A DNA stretch of 64,000 nucleotides from Paraglaciecola marina (GCF_004360155.1 NZ_SAIS01000011.1:62001-126000); one strand, 5' to 3'; counted from the first letter of the stretch, positions 9,182 to 18,887 are shown. The notes: generated by a model not told the origin, from the sequence alone. Made by a program: numbers and translations.

Positions 9182-11002
9182 TTAAGCTTTTTGCTGTGCA
9201 ATCCACCTATCAATTTTTGCTTCCAAAATTGGCATAGGCAGTGCACCATCAATTAGGATTTGAGTATGAAATTTTTTCACATCAAATTGTTCACCTAGAG
9301 CCTGCTGCGCTTTATTTCTGAGCATACGAATATGTCGCTGCCCTACTTTATAACTTAAAGCTTGACCGGCCATTACAATGTATCTTTCTACTTCAGCTTC
9401 GATATCAGTTAAGGCTAGTGATGAATTATCTACCATAAAGTCAATAGCTTGCTGACGAGTCCAGCCAAAGGCATGTAATCCAGTGTCAACCACTAAACGC
9501 ATAGCACGTAATTGTTCGTCTGATAAGCGGCCGTACCACATGTAAGGGTCGGTAAATAACCCCATTTCCTTACCTAAGCTTTCTGCATACAAGGCCCAAC
9601 CTTCAGCAAAGACTGTGTATCCTCCAAACTTCCTAAAATCAGGCAGACTTTCTACTTCTTGTTGGATGGCAATCTGAAAATGATGCCCGGGAGCCGCTTC
9701 ATGCACACTTAAAGTTTCCATTAGGTATTTAGGTTGTGCCCGAAGGTTGTAGGCATTGATATAAAAAATACCAGGGCGTGAACCATCTGGAGCTGGGCTT
9801 TGGTAACTGGCTCCCGCTGATGATGCCGCTCTAAATGGCTCTACTGCTCTCACCTCATAATCGGCCTTTGGAAACACTTCAAACAACAAAGGTACTTTGC
9901 TATCTATTTTTTCTTTAATTTTAGTGTAACCGTCGATCAACGCTTGTTCTGATTCAAAAAAGAATTGGTCATCGGTTCGTAAAAACTCAAAAAATGCGGG
10001 TAAGTCACCATCGAAGTCTACTGTGCTTTTGACTTTTCTCATCTCAGCTAAAATACGCGCTACTTCTTGCTGTCCAAATTCATGAATATCTGCTGCGGTT
10101 AATGGCAAAGTGGTATTAGTTTCTATCCGGTACTCGTACCATGTTTTACCATCAGGTAATTCAGACATCCCAAAGGTATCACGTCCAGCTTCTAGGTAGG
10201 AGGTAGACATAAAGTCATGGACTCGGCTATAGGCAGGAATAATAACATTTTGAATTGCCGCTAAATAAGCTTGCTCAAGCTCTGCTATTTCTACATCTGT
10301 GGCACCTTCAATGCTTTGAATTTTTGCCACAGGGCCATAAAAAACACTTTGGGTCACATCATCTAATACATGAGCTTTTAACTGGGGCAATACTTTTTCA
10401 ATAATCGCTTTAGGTAAAACCACAGACTTTTCAATGCCCTTTTGCATGGCAACAATAGCGCTATCCATGTAGACAGCAAACCCTTTGGCTCTTTCTATAA
10501 AGTTGTGAAAATCTTGCAAGGTATTAAATGGTTGTGCACTTTGCCCCGAGCCCAAAGATGCAAAATAAGAATGAGCCCCACCCATTTGGTGTAGAGGAAT
10601 TAACTCACTTGGAAAATCAGCACCTTTTATAGCGAGCTCCCTGTCCCGTAAAAATATCTCGTAAGTGAGCAAGTCTTGCCCAGTGAGCGATGAAGGGTCT
10701 ATTTCTTTTATTTTAGCTAAATACAACTCTTGAAACGCCAATACCTTAGCGATATTAGCTTCATTAATTGGTGGACTAAACTTATCATCGTAATCATTGA
10801 TCCCCACAAAGGTTGCCCAAATTGGATTCATCTGCATACTTTCATCAAAGTAGCTTTGCACCAACTCATTCAGCTGTTGCGACTCTGATTTAACAACATC
10901 TACTGTAGCTACTACATCTTCAGTTTTTGTAGTCTTATTTGGGCCACACCCTAATAACCCTAGTGATATCAAAACGGCTAAGGCAATTGGTTGTTTATTC
11001 AT
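9182..11002 (-). CDS. DUF885 family lipoprotein, putative metal-dependent peptidase
   Basis: A 606-residue lipoprotein (lipobox LLGC, Cys19) of the DUF885 family. The zinc-site-like motif SVHEAAPGHHFQ and the downstream FAEGWALYAE are characteristic; family members are regarded as metallohydrolases or carboxypeptidase-like enzymes, with substrates largely uncharacterised. It lies 12 bases downstream of a secreted M24 peptidase gene on the same strand, which suggests a two-gene unit for extracytoplasmic peptide breakdown (inference). Confidence 0.85.
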   Translation of the reverse strand: MNKQPIALAVLISLGLLGCGPNKTTKTEDVVATVDVVKSESQQLNELVQSYFDESMQMNPIWATFVGINDYDDKFSPPINEANIAKVLAFQELYLAKIKEIDPSSLTGQDLLTYEIFLRDRELAIKGADFPSELIPLHQMGGAHSYFASLGSGQSAQPFNTLQDFHNFIERAKGFAVYMDSAIVAMQKGIEKSVVLPKAIIEKVLPQLKAHVLDDVTQSVFYGPVAKIQSIEGATDVEIAELEQAYLAAIQNVIIPAYSRVHDFMSTSYLEAGRDTFGMSELPDGKTWYEYRIETNTTLPLTAADIHEFGQQEVARILAEMRKVKSTVDFDGDLPAFFEFLRTDDQFFFESEQALIDGYTKIKEKIDSKVPLLFEVFPKADYEVRAVEPFRAASSAGASYQSPAPDGSRPGIFYINAYNLRAQPKYLMETLSVHEAAPGHHFQIAIQQEVESLPDFRKFGGYTVFAEGWALYAESLGKEMGLFTDPYMWYGRLSDEQLRAMRLVVDTGLHAFGWTRQQAIDFMVDNSSLALTDIEAEVERYIVMAGQALSYKVGQRHIRMLRNKAQQALGEQFDVKKFHTQILIDGALPMPILEAKIDRWIAQQKA

Positions 11003-11014
11003 AAATTGGTCTCT

Positions 11015-12361
11015 TTATTGTGATTTTATGAGATGAAATTCGGTTTGACGGCCATCTAAATAGTTGACCCCAGACTTATCAAAAAAAGCTTCTTCTTCTA
11101 ACATTATGCGGATTTCTTTATTCCACTCAGGTATAAAGGTGGCTGCATTTAACTCTATTGAATAAGCCGTATTATAATGCAAAGGGTAATCTCCTTGTAC
11201 AGGTACTCCCCCCTGAGAATCCCACATACCTAAAGTGGTACCTGCAGCGTGGCCATGATAGCCAATTGGGTGAGTGTAAATTGAAGGTTTAATACCTTGT
11301 TCGATAGCTTGTTGCCGTGACATTTTCAGTACTTCATTACCGGTGCGGCCTTCTTTAAAATTAGCGGTGAAAATATCTTGCAGACGATTAGCGTTTTTTA
11401 AGGCTTTTTTCAAAAATTCAGGGGCGTCTGTTTCCCCCTCTTTTAGCACATAAGCATGTTGCTGTTGGTCTGAGTTTAAACGTAAGTAAGTCATACCAAA
11501 ATCTGTATGCAATAAATCTCCGGGCATTATAACCTGTGCCTTGGTGCCCTCATTGAAAGCTTTTAAATGATCAAATTTTTCAAGGCTAGACCTTTGTAAC
11601 GACACACTTGGGTGAAACCAAGCTTGTAACCTTAGACCTTTTACTTTTTCACGTAGCCACCACACCACATCATCTGTGGTAGTCACGCCGGGTTTTATAA
11701 CCTTATTAGAAAAAGCCTCAGCAATCACTCGGTGTCCCAGCTGGATTAATTCAGGGTAAACCTGCATTTCCATTTTGCTACGGGTTTCTAACCAAGCAAT
11801 GGCTAATTTTTCAGAAGACACTAATTCCGTGAAGTTTTGCTTACTTAACGCCTGTTTAAACTCTTCATATTCAGTTGCAGTAATACCGTCTGCCAATGCA
11901 AAGTGAGTCGACTTATTTACCGCCACTTTTTTAGGCTGCTTTTTATTAATTAGATTAACTAAGCTATCCCATTGATTAGGCTGTTGTTCTTTATCCCATG
12001 ATTTTTTAAATAAGGTGTCTACTGCATACCGGGCCACGGCTAATCGTTCAATGGGCTTACCTTCACCGGGGTCAAACAACACTAAAATAGTGCGTCTGCG
12101 AGCAGAGAGCCAATTAGCTGGAAGCATAGTTTTCAAAACAGGATCTTCGTTGTACTCTCTTGATACCAATACCCACATATCAATGCCTTCTCTGCGCATC
12201 AATTGGGGTAACAAGTTTTGTAAGCGGTCATCCAAAATCTGATTTATCTTTACCGCGCGCTCTCGCATCGCCAATATGGAGTTGTCGCCAAAACTTGGCA
12301 GACTCCATAAAAGTAATAACCCCATCCCTATTAAACGACTTTTCATTTTTATTCTGTTCAC
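11015..12361 (-). CDS. Secreted M24 family metallopeptidase (Xaa-Pro aminopeptidase-like)
   Basis: A 448-residue protein with a signal peptide (MGLLLLWSLPSFGD) and a C-terminal pita-bread fold. Likely metal ligands lie in LLHTDFGMTY, a second Asp shortly after, THPIGYHGHA, SIELNA and MLEEEAF, in the order expected for M24 enzymes. Such enzymes remove N-terminal residues, often next to proline. It is upstream of and close to the DUF885 gene, and divergent from ansA across an 87-bp gap. The start could also be the second methionine (residue 6). Confidence 0.85.
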   Translation of the reverse strand: MNRIKMKSRLIGMGLLLLWSLPSFGDNSILAMRERAVKINQILDDRLQNLLPQLMRREGIDMWVLVSREYNEDPVLKTMLPANWLSARRRTILVLFDPGEGKPIERLAVARYAVDTLFKKSWDKEQQPNQWDSLVNLINKKQPKKVAVNKSTHFALADGITATEYEEFKQALSKQNFTELVSSEKLAIAWLETRSKMEMQVYPELIQLGHRVIAEAFSNKVIKPGVTTTDDVVWWLREKVKGLRLQAWFHPSVSLQRSSLEKFDHLKAFNEGTKAQVIMPGDLLHTDFGMTYLRLNSDQQQHAYVLKEGETDAPEFLKKALKNANRLQDIFTANFKEGRTGNEVLKMSRQQAIEQGIKPSIYTHPIGYHGHAAGTTLGMWDSQGGVPVQGDYPLHYNTAYSIELNAATFIPEWNKEIRIMLEEEAFFDKSGVNYLDGRQTEFHLIKSQ

Positions 12362-12448
12362 CTATTTGTTGGTATGACTAGCTTAATGGAATTGTTATAG
12401 TTTTAACAATAAGGCAAATGCCCCTACTAAACATTCATCAGAGCTAAC

Positions 12449-13462
12449 ATGAAAAAACATATTTACGTTGCCTATACAGGCGGAACTATTGGTATGCGAC
12501 CATCACCCCAAGGTTATGTTCCTGCAGCTGGCTTTTTATCTGAAACCATAAACAATATGCCAGAGTTCCACCGTAGTGAAATGCCAAGCTTTACTATCCA
12601 CGAGTACGCACCGCTCATCGATTCATCTGATATGAGCCCCAATGATTGGCAGCAAATTGCAGACGACATTCTGCAAAACTATGATAAATACGATGGATTC
12701 ATCATACTCCATGGCACCGACACCATGGCTTATACGTCTTCCGCCCTATCATTTATGTTAGAAAACCTAGGTAAGCCAGTCATAGTAACAGGCTCACAAA
12801 TTCCACTGGCTCAATTACGTTCAGACGGCCAAGTCAATCTGTTAAACGCCCTTTACATAGCAGCTAACTATCCGATTTCAGAAGTCACCTTATTCTTCAA
12901 TAATCAATTATTTAGAGGTAACCGCAGCCGTAAAGTAGACTCTGACGGTTTTAACGCATTTGACTCGCCGAACTTACCACCTTTGTTAGAAGCTGGCATA
13001 GATATAGAAGTCAAGATAGATAAGAAACAATTGGGCATAGACAGTAATAAACACCTGAAAGTCAGTAACATCAAATCCCAACCAATCGGCATAGTGACTC
13101 TTTATCCGGGTATCAGTGCAGACGTTTTAAAGAACACACTACAACAACCCGTAAAAGCATTAATTTTATTGAGTTTTGGCGTAGGTAATGCTCCACAGAA
13201 CTCTGCGCTATTGAAACAGCTAAAGTGGGCCAACGACCAAGAAATAATAGTTCTAAACTGCACTCAATGTGTAAAAGGTAAGGTGAATATGTCTGGGTAT
13301 GCCAACGGCAATATTCTAAAACAAGTAGGAGTAGTATCGGGCACAGACATGACCCCTGAGGCAGCATTAGCCAAACTACATTATTTACTCAGTAAAGATA
13401 TTCCAATAGCAGAAGTAAAACGTTTATTAGTAACAAATTTGCGGGGAGAGTTGAGCCTTTAA
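12449..13462 (+). CDS. ansA: Type I (cytoplasmic) L-asparaginase
   Basis: A 337-residue asparaginase converting L-asparagine to aspartate and ammonia. Both catalytic threonine regions are present: YTGGTIGM at the N-terminus and HGTDTMAYTSSAL about residue 90, with RGNRSRK following. No signal peptide, so the cytosolic type I enzyme fits. Length equals that of the enteric AnsA (338). A hairpin overlaps its stop codon. Confidence 0.93.
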   Translation: MKKHIYVAYTGGTIGMRPSPQGYVPAAGFLSETINNMPEFHRSEMPSFTIHEYAPLIDSSDMSPNDWQQIADDILQNYDKYDGFIILHGTDTMAYTSSALSFMLENLGKPVIVTGSQIPLAQLRSDGQVNLLNALYIAANYPISEVTLFFNNQLFRGNRSRKVDSDGFNAFDSPNLPPLLEAGIDIEVKIDKKQLGIDSNKHLKVSNIKSQPIGIVTLYPGISADVLKNTLQQPVKALILLSFGVGNAPQNSALLKQLKWANDQEIIVLNCTQCVKGKVNMSGYANGNILKQVGVVSGTDMTPEAALAKLHYLLSKDIPIAEVKRLLVTNLRGELSL

Positions 13463-13476
13463 TAAACAAAGGCTCA
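13452..13476 (+). terminator. Hairpin at the ansA stop, without a clear U-tract
   Basis: TGAGCCTTT and AAAGGCTCA form a perfect 9-bp stem around a 7-base loop that contains part of the stop codon. The sequence after it (GAAATAC) lacks a U-run, so it may protect the 3' end rather than terminate on its own. Confidence 0.45.
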
Positions 13477-13690
13477 GAAATACATGTATCTAACTATACC
13501 GTTTGGCCAATAAAGATAGCATGCAGGGACGACTCAATAGGTAAATTAAAAATAGATTAGCCAATTATTAATAACGCAGTTTAGTATTCAGTCTTAGCGA
13601 AAAATAACTATTGCGCCCCAAAAAAGGTAGATAATATACCCCAGCCTAACTCACTGATGACGTTAGCAATAATTAAATTAGGGAAATTAA

Positions 13691-14614
13691 ATGATATTTA
13701 GAACAATAGTTTTTAGTGCCATATGTTTACTTTCAAGCAAAGCAATTGGAGCGGTGCCAACACTACCATGTAGTGGTTGCTCTAGTATTCAAAAAGAAAG
13801 AGTAGCTGAAACTGTAGGTCGATTCGGTACGATTAAGCATGTAGTAATAATGGATTATGACAATAACCTCGCGACAAAATATAGCGTAGAGATAACAATG
13901 GATAGGCAAGGCGAGCCTTTGACCAATATATATGAGACTGGTCAAACAAATGATGAAATGCACGACGCTAGCGTTATTTTTGAAGTCCGTAGTGAAATTA
14001 TGAATATGATAAGTAATGCACAAGAATTACCCGTGTTTAATTTTGATGGAGACCCAATAGAAAACTCAGTAAATGGGACTTTAGGAAAGTTCAAACCATC
14101 TACTTATCAGAAAACAACGGATAATGGTGCTCACTTATCGACGGGTGAATTAATTGTTCGAGGTGACCCGTATAAATTTATGAGCACAAGTCAGATTAGA
14201 AATTCTATGTTCGATTATTATGAGAATGGTAGCAAAGGAACCATTGATGGTTTGATTTCATCTGTTTTAAAAAAACTAGAAGTACCTTTTGTAAGTGACA
14301 TGGACATTAGCATAAAACTTAACTTTGTTAAGGTTGTAGATGGGGTAGCGAAAAAAAATGGAATGGCTATTATTGAGCCTGATTTTACCTTAGAAACCTT
14401 TGATGTGTTAAAAACCGAAGATAAAGACGGAAATACGTTACCTCCTAAAAAAGCTGATCTAACGGAAGAACAATTTATTTTCAAATCGCCAGAAACCAGA
14501 GATGCATTTTTAGGATTCTATTTTGGACTACCCTCAACTAGCACAATATCTTGTACATTGGTATCATCAAGTACAGGTGGTGATACTCATACATTTACAT
14601 ATAAATGTGGTTAG
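13691..14614 (+). CDS. Hypothetical exported protein with two cysteine pairs
   Basis: A 307-residue protein with a signal peptide (cleavage probably after AIGA, residue 21). I do not recognise the family. The mature N-terminus has CSGC and the extreme C-terminus has two further cysteines (ISCTL and YKCG), which suggests disulfides closing the ends of the fold. The middle is acidic and lysine-rich with no membrane segment. It stands alone between ansA and another unknown gene. An RBS-like GGGAAAT precedes the ATG. Codon use is more AT-rich than the housekeeping genes nearby. Confidence 0.65.
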   Translation: MIFRTIVFSAICLLSSKAIGAVPTLPCSGCSSIQKERVAETVGRFGTIKHVVIMDYDNNLATKYSVEITMDRQGEPLTNIYETGQTNDEMHDASVIFEVRSEIMNMISNAQELPVFNFDGDPIENSVNGTLGKFKPSTYQKTTDNGAHLSTGELIVRGDPYKFMSTSQIRNSMFDYYENGSKGTIDGLISSVLKKLEVPFVSDMDISIKLNFVKVVDGVAKKNGMAIIEPDFTLETFDVLKTEDKDGNTLPPKKADLTEEQFIFKSPETRDAFLGFYFGLPSTSTISCTLVSSSTGGDTHTFTYKCG

Positions 14615-14694
14615 TAGTTTTATCCTAGCCAAAGATTAAACCTTTAACTGGACAAACAAAAGCTGTCTATTCAGAAGCAGCGAACCAGCAATTT

Positions 14695-14729
14695 CCAAAC
14701 TCAACTTAATTGTTGAGTTTTGGATTTTA
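14695..14729 (+). terminator. Terminator-like hairpin after the unknown exported gene
   Basis: AACTCAAC and GTTGAGTT pair around TTAATT; flanking CCA/TGG can extend the stem with one bulge, and ATTTTAT follows. It lies about 80 bases after the stop at 14614. The rest of the gap to 14909 shows no gene. Confidence 0.5.
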
Positions 14730-14908
14730 TAATATCAAGTTCGTTTGGGTAAATTGACTCATTAATCAAGTGAGTTACAGACATTTGTATGTGCGCCTAG
14801 GGCTTGATCCCAAAGTGAACTCACTTAGTTAAAATATCCTGTGATATAGGTTTTAGTGATATGCTAACAAAGAAGTACCCAACAAAAACCTAATAGAGTG
14901 ATAATTTA

Positions 14909-15301
14909 ATGGGGGAAAATTTAGTCAAACAAGCATGTTTGTTTATCACAACAGTAGTGTTGTGTTCATTCATCATCTTGTCTGCTGAATCATTTTCGTC
15001 CCATCAAACTGACAACCCTGCTCATTCAGATTCCTATACAGTTTCACTAGATTCTAGTGAGCCCTTTTCCGTTGTAATTTCTATATCAACCGCAATCAAG
15101 TTTGAACACCCAAAACAATTAGCTAAATGGCTGTTTGTTAAAATATATCAAGAACAGCTACCAGATCTTAGTTCTGATGCTTACTTGATGACTGAGCCAA
15201 TCACTGAGCCTTGGTTTCTATTTCCTTCCATTTCACGTTTTCGTTTGTCGGGTTGGAAAGATGCTAGCCTGCAATACAAGATAAAAAACACCTTCATCTA
15301 A
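14909..15301 (+). CDS. Small hypothetical exported or membrane-anchored protein
   Basis: A 130-residue protein with one hydrophobic N-terminal segment (ACLFITTVVLCSFIILSA) and a soluble remainder. No family recognised. It precedes an S41 peptidase gene by 80 bases on the same strand. RBS-like AGAGTG lies upstream of the ATG. Reality as a gene is supported by the membrane/export segment and lack of an overlapping better frame, but not by homology I can name. Confidence 0.5.
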   Translation: MGENLVKQACLFITTVVLCSFIILSAESFSSHQTDNPAHSDSYTVSLDSSEPFSVVISISTAIKFEHPKQLAKWLFVKIYQEQLPDLSSDAYLMTEPITEPWFLFPSISRFRLSGWKDASLQYKIKNTFI

Positions 15302-15380
15302 AACCTCAAAGTTATATTAGAAATCATAATATTCGGTCGTAAAAAGCTGGATCTATATTTAATTTAAGCGAGGTTTCCCC

Positions 15381-16358
15381 ATGAAAAAAACAACAATTAT
15401 TAATATATTTAAGATAACTAAATTGTTATTCATTTTTTTTACTTTAATGTCAGTATCAGTTCAAGCAAACCAGAAGTCTCTGACATCCGAGCAAATCAAG
15501 TCTCTAATGGAACAGACTTTGAGTGTTATGCAAGAACACTATATTCAGCCTGACATTGTACCTGAACTAGTAGAGCTATTTACAAGTAGACTAATACTTG
15601 GGCAATATAGTCATTTAGACTCTATTGACGAATTTGCGGATGTGGTCGGTCGCGATCTACGCGCAGTAACCCAAGACAAACACTTGAGTTTATTCACTGT
15701 CAAACCTGATGAGGACATTACACATATATTGCCCCACCAAAACGGTAAACTAACCTATAACTTTGCCTTCGAAGAGGTTAAATACCTACATGGCAAGATT
15801 GGATATCTAAAATTCAATAAATTTCACCCCGATCCACGAGCACGGGATACAGTTGATGCTGCTTTCGGCTTTCTCAAGCAAAGTGACGGTATCATTATAG
15901 ACTTGAGGGATACTATTGGCGGCTCACCTTGGTTAGCCCAATATATACTTAGCTATTTCCTCGAGAAAGACACTCCTTTATGGCATGTACTTGATGTAGA
16001 TGGGGAAATTATAGACGCGATTACCGTTACTGACGAAGTTCGACATAGGGCCTTTCTAAATGAGTTTCCTGTGTGGATATTAACAAGTCGCAATTCAGCT
16101 AGCGCAACCGAGCTGTTTACTGGTGTCATGCAAGCAAATGCCAAGGCAGTTGTTGTGGGCGATGTAACCTCAGGAGCCGGTTTCTACGTAGGCGTTAGGC
16201 CGATTACAGATGAGTTGATATTCCGCATTTCTTTGTCAAAACCAGTTATCACGGCAAATCAACAAAACTGGGAAAAAACAGGCATAACACCTAATTTGCA
16301 AGTACCCAGTTTAGATGCACTTGCATATGCCCATGAGCTAAGTTTAAAAATAAACTAA
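15381..16358 (+). CDS. Exported S41 family peptidase
   Basis: A 325-residue protein with a signal peptide (VSVQA-N, about residue 30) and an S41 (C-terminal-processing/tricorn-core) peptidase domain. The conserved strand GYLKFNKF, the helix lead IIIDLRDTIGGSPWLA and the catalytic serine segment TSRNSASATELF are intact. No PDZ domain is evident between the N-terminal helices and the core, unlike Prc/CtpA, so it is closer to the IRBP-like subgroup. The substrate is unknown. A strong terminator follows. Confidence 0.85.
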   Translation: MKKTTIINIFKITKLLFIFFTLMSVSVQANQKSLTSEQIKSLMEQTLSVMQEHYIQPDIVPELVELFTSRLILGQYSHLDSIDEFADVVGRDLRAVTQDKHLSLFTVKPDEDITHILPHQNGKLTYNFAFEEVKYLHGKIGYLKFNKFHPDPRARDTVDAAFGFLKQSDGIIIDLRDTIGGSPWLAQYILSYFLEKDTPLWHVLDVDGEIIDAITVTDEVRHRAFLNEFPVWILTSRNSASATELFTGVMQANAKAVVVGDVTSGAGFYVGVRPITDELIFRISLSKPVITANQQNWEKTGITPNLQVPSLDALAYAHELSLKIN

Positions 16359-16374
16359 GCTCAATAAAGAACCT

Positions 16375-16414
16375 AAAAAGTGATGAATGTTCATTCCATT
16401 ATTCATCACTTTTT
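16375..16414 (+). terminator. Rho-independent terminator after the S41 peptidase gene
   Basis: A perfect 14-bp stem, AAAAAGTGATGAAT with ATTCATCACTTTTT, around a 12-base loop, 17 bases after the stop. Ends in a U-run in the + direction; the A-run on the other side would allow bidirectional use. Confidence 0.85.
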
Positions 16415-16598
16415 AATACATAACATGCTCACACATTTCAATTAATAGAACAGTTAAAACGGCTTGTTTGATAAATAGTAAGATTACTTGGAGAACTAGC
16501 CTGAATCAAAGAAGCGTGAAGCATACATTTTTGATATCTTTGGCTGCAATGAAGCATGTGTTTTAGCGTTTAACTCCCCTCATAACAGGAACTAAAGT

Positions 16599-17765
16599 TT
16601 GCAAAAATTCATCGTAAGTTTAGTTTTTCTCATTTCCTTACTCGGCTTTAATATTCAAGCCCAACCTTCAAGGTTAGAGCCTGCTGAACAGAAAAGAATA
16701 GTTACCCTTAAAAAAAATTATCCCCACCACAATGCTGAAATTGCTAGTTTGTTGCAGCATTATCGAACATTGGGAAAACTTGAAGAACACCTGCACGGCA
16801 ATACACAAGATAGTTATGCACAGAATATGCTCACATGGCAATTACCAACAGGTGGGTTTGGTATACAAAACCACCAAGCTTATTTGAAACCATGGGATGG
16901 TCAACAAAAACGCTCGCAATGGGTAAGCGAAGGAGTTGAGCATGGTAACTTTGACGACCATGCCACGGTAGCTGAAATTCGGTACTTAGCCCAAATTTAC
17001 AAACAAACCAAGAACTCGGCACTGCGACAAGCGATTGAAGCATCGGTTAGCAAAGCAATTACATTTATTTATAAAGCCCAACACCCGTCTGGAGGATGGC
17101 CTCAGGTATATCCGAAACGCACGAATAAAAAGGGACAATACTCTAATCACATTACTTTAAACGATGATGCAATGGTCCGTGTAATGGTGTTATTAACAGA
17201 TATCTCTGCTGCAATTGCACCTTTTGACAGCAATATTATTGCCCCAAAGCTCAAAGCTGTTATTTATCCCAAACTAGCCTCCGCCGTCGACTATTTGCTA
17301 AAAGCGCAAATTAAAAGTCAGGGAAAATTAACTATTTGGGCGAGTCAGCATAACGCCACTACCTATCAACCTGAAGCCGGTCGGGCGTATGAGCCAATTG
17401 CCAGAACAGGCTATGAATCTGTGGGGGTCATTACTTTTTTAATCAATTGGCCGTGGCAAACCCCCGCAGTAAGGTTGGCTATTAACGCAAGCACTGACTG
17501 GTATCAACAGACTAAAGTATCGGACATGTGGCACAACAAAAAACAAACGGGCTTAATTGAAGTAAGGCAAGGAAAAAGGCTTTGGTATCGTTATTATGAA
17601 ATAGAACAAGACGTCCCAATTTTCTTTGGGCGCGACGGCGTTAAAAAATACAATTTATCGGAAGTTGAATCGGAACGCCGCAGCGGATACGGCTGGGGTG
17701 GGGATTACGCAGGTCATTTATTGAAAGCCTATAAAGTTTATATACATGAGAGGAGCGACGAATAA
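16599..17765 (+). CDS. pelA: Pectate lyase, polysaccharide lyase family 10
   Basis: A 388-residue secreted enzyme (signal peptide ending IQAQ, about residue 22) that cleaves polygalacturonate by beta-elimination. The family PL10 signatures are present: FDDHATVAEIRYLAQIY, GGWPQVYP, the ITLNDDAMVRVM helix and YGWGGDYAGHLL at the end. No extra carbohydrate-binding domain. The start is TTG, chosen because AGGA sits 8 bases upstream and the resulting N-terminus is a complete signal peptide. The next gene follows after 66 bases on the same strand. Confidence 0.88.
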   Translation: MQKFIVSLVFLISLLGFNIQAQPSRLEPAEQKRIVTLKKNYPHHNAEIASLLQHYRTLGKLEEHLHGNTQDSYAQNMLTWQLPTGGFGIQNHQAYLKPWDGQQKRSQWVSEGVEHGNFDDHATVAEIRYLAQIYKQTKNSALRQAIEASVSKAITFIYKAQHPSGGWPQVYPKRTNKKGQYSNHITLNDDAMVRVMVLLTDISAAIAPFDSNIIAPKLKAVIYPKLASAVDYLLKAQIKSQGKLTIWASQHNATTYQPEAGRAYEPIARTGYESVGVITFLINWPWQTPAVRLAINASTDWYQQTKVSDMWHNKKQTGLIEVRQGKRLWYRYYEIEQDVPIFFGRDGVKKYNLSEVESERRSGYGWGGDYAGHLLKAYKVYIHERSDE

Positions 17766-17831
17766 TTCTAACCTTATTCAAGAGCTCCACTTGAATAATA
17801 ATTTTACAAAAAGCACAAAGTAGGGATAACA

Positions 17832-18737
17832 ATGAAAATAATATTATGTTTGATGGGATTTTGGTTTTCTTTCACTTCTAACGGAGCACAAAGTGTAATC
17901 GAGCCAGATATGGTAGTTATACCTGCCGGTGCTTTTAAAATGGGAGGAGTAAATGGAACTGAACAACCAAAACACAAGGTATCATTGCGTTCCTTCAAAT
18001 TGTCGAAATACGAAACAACTGTAAAAGAGTTTCGGCAGTTTGTGGAAGCAACGGATTATAAAACCTCAAATAAGTGCTGGATATGGCAAGAAGTTACCAA
18101 CGATCATAACTGGGGGATCAATATGCATGAGGGTAACTGGAAAACACATAAATACGCCCCATCAGATAACCATCCAGTGATGTGCGTAACTTGGGAAGAT
18201 GCAAAAGCCTATGCAAAGTGGCTAAGTAAAAAAACGAATAAAGCCCACCGACTACCTTCCGAAGCTGAATGGGAGTATGCAGCAAGAGCTGGTTCAAATA
18301 CGGATTACTACTTTGGCAATGACTCAAGCAAACTATGTGAGTACGGTAACATATTAGACCTTAGCGGATCTAAAGCTATAAAGCGTGACTATAAGGTAAT
18401 TAAAGACGGAGTTGCCTGCGATGACGGAGCTGAATACACAAATGCCGTGGGAAGATACAAGCCTAACGCCTACGGTATTTATGACATGATTGGCAACGTT
18501 GGGGAATATACATTAGATTGCGAACATCCTAATTACAACGGCGCTCCGACAGATGGAAGTGCTTGGATTGACGATTGTAATAAAGGAGCTCCTATCCCTA
18601 TGATAATTCGTCGTGGTGGTGCTTATGGAGCGAATGCAAAAGCAGTTAGAACAAGTAATAGAGCACATGCAGGTAAAACTAACCCGAGTAGTTTAGGAGA
18701 GGGATTTAGATTAGTAGAAGATATTATTTCAAATTGA
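17832..18737 (+). CDS. Exported SUMF1/FGE-fold protein lacking the catalytic cysteines
   Basis: A 301-residue protein with a signal peptide and an FGE-sulfatase (C-lectin-like) domain. Family features are clear: VVIPAGAFKMGG, PVMCVTWEDAKAYAKWL, LPSEAEWEYAARAG, and RRGGAYG near the end. The C-terminal cysteine pair that oxidises the target cysteine in true formylglycine-generating enzymes is absent from the region after RRGGAYG. Six other cysteines in the mature part probably form disulfides. It is therefore unlikely to activate sulfatases, and no sulfatase gene is in the window. It sits directly behind the pectate lyase gene. RBS TAGGGAT precedes the ATG. Confidence 0.82.
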   Translation: MKIILCLMGFWFSFTSNGAQSVIEPDMVVIPAGAFKMGGVNGTEQPKHKVSLRSFKLSKYETTVKEFRQFVEATDYKTSNKCWIWQEVTNDHNWGINMHEGNWKTHKYAPSDNHPVMCVTWEDAKAYAKWLSKKTNKAHRLPSEAEWEYAARAGSNTDYYFGNDSSKLCEYGNILDLSGSKAIKRDYKVIKDGVACDDGAEYTNAVGRYKPNAYGIYDMIGNVGEYTLDCEHPNYNGAPTDGSAWIDDCNKGAPIPMIIRRGGAYGANAKAVRTSNRAHAGKTNPSSLGEGFRLVEDIISN

Positions 18738-18834
18738 ACTTTGCTATAAAGTAAAAACGGAATTTAGTGATAGTTCAAGTCGTCTCACCGGAGTGACATT
18801 AGCTGTGCTGTGCTCCTCATCAAATTTCAGGCAT

Positions 18835-18866
18835 AAAAAAAGCAAACCCTTAGGTTTGCTTTTTTC
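18835..18866. terminator. Bidirectional terminator between the FGE-fold gene and csp
   Basis: AGCAAACC and GGTTTGCT form a perfect stem around CTTA, with an A-run on the left and a U-run on the right, so it can serve both the rightward FGE-fold gene and the leftward cold-shock gene. Confidence 0.9.
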
Positions 18867-18887
18867 TGGAATTTAATTATTTAATAA

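Noticed and set aside
13691-18737. A mobile or phage-derived island
   Set aside because: The genes are less conserved, but there is no integrase, transposase, tRNA or flanking repeat to support transfer.
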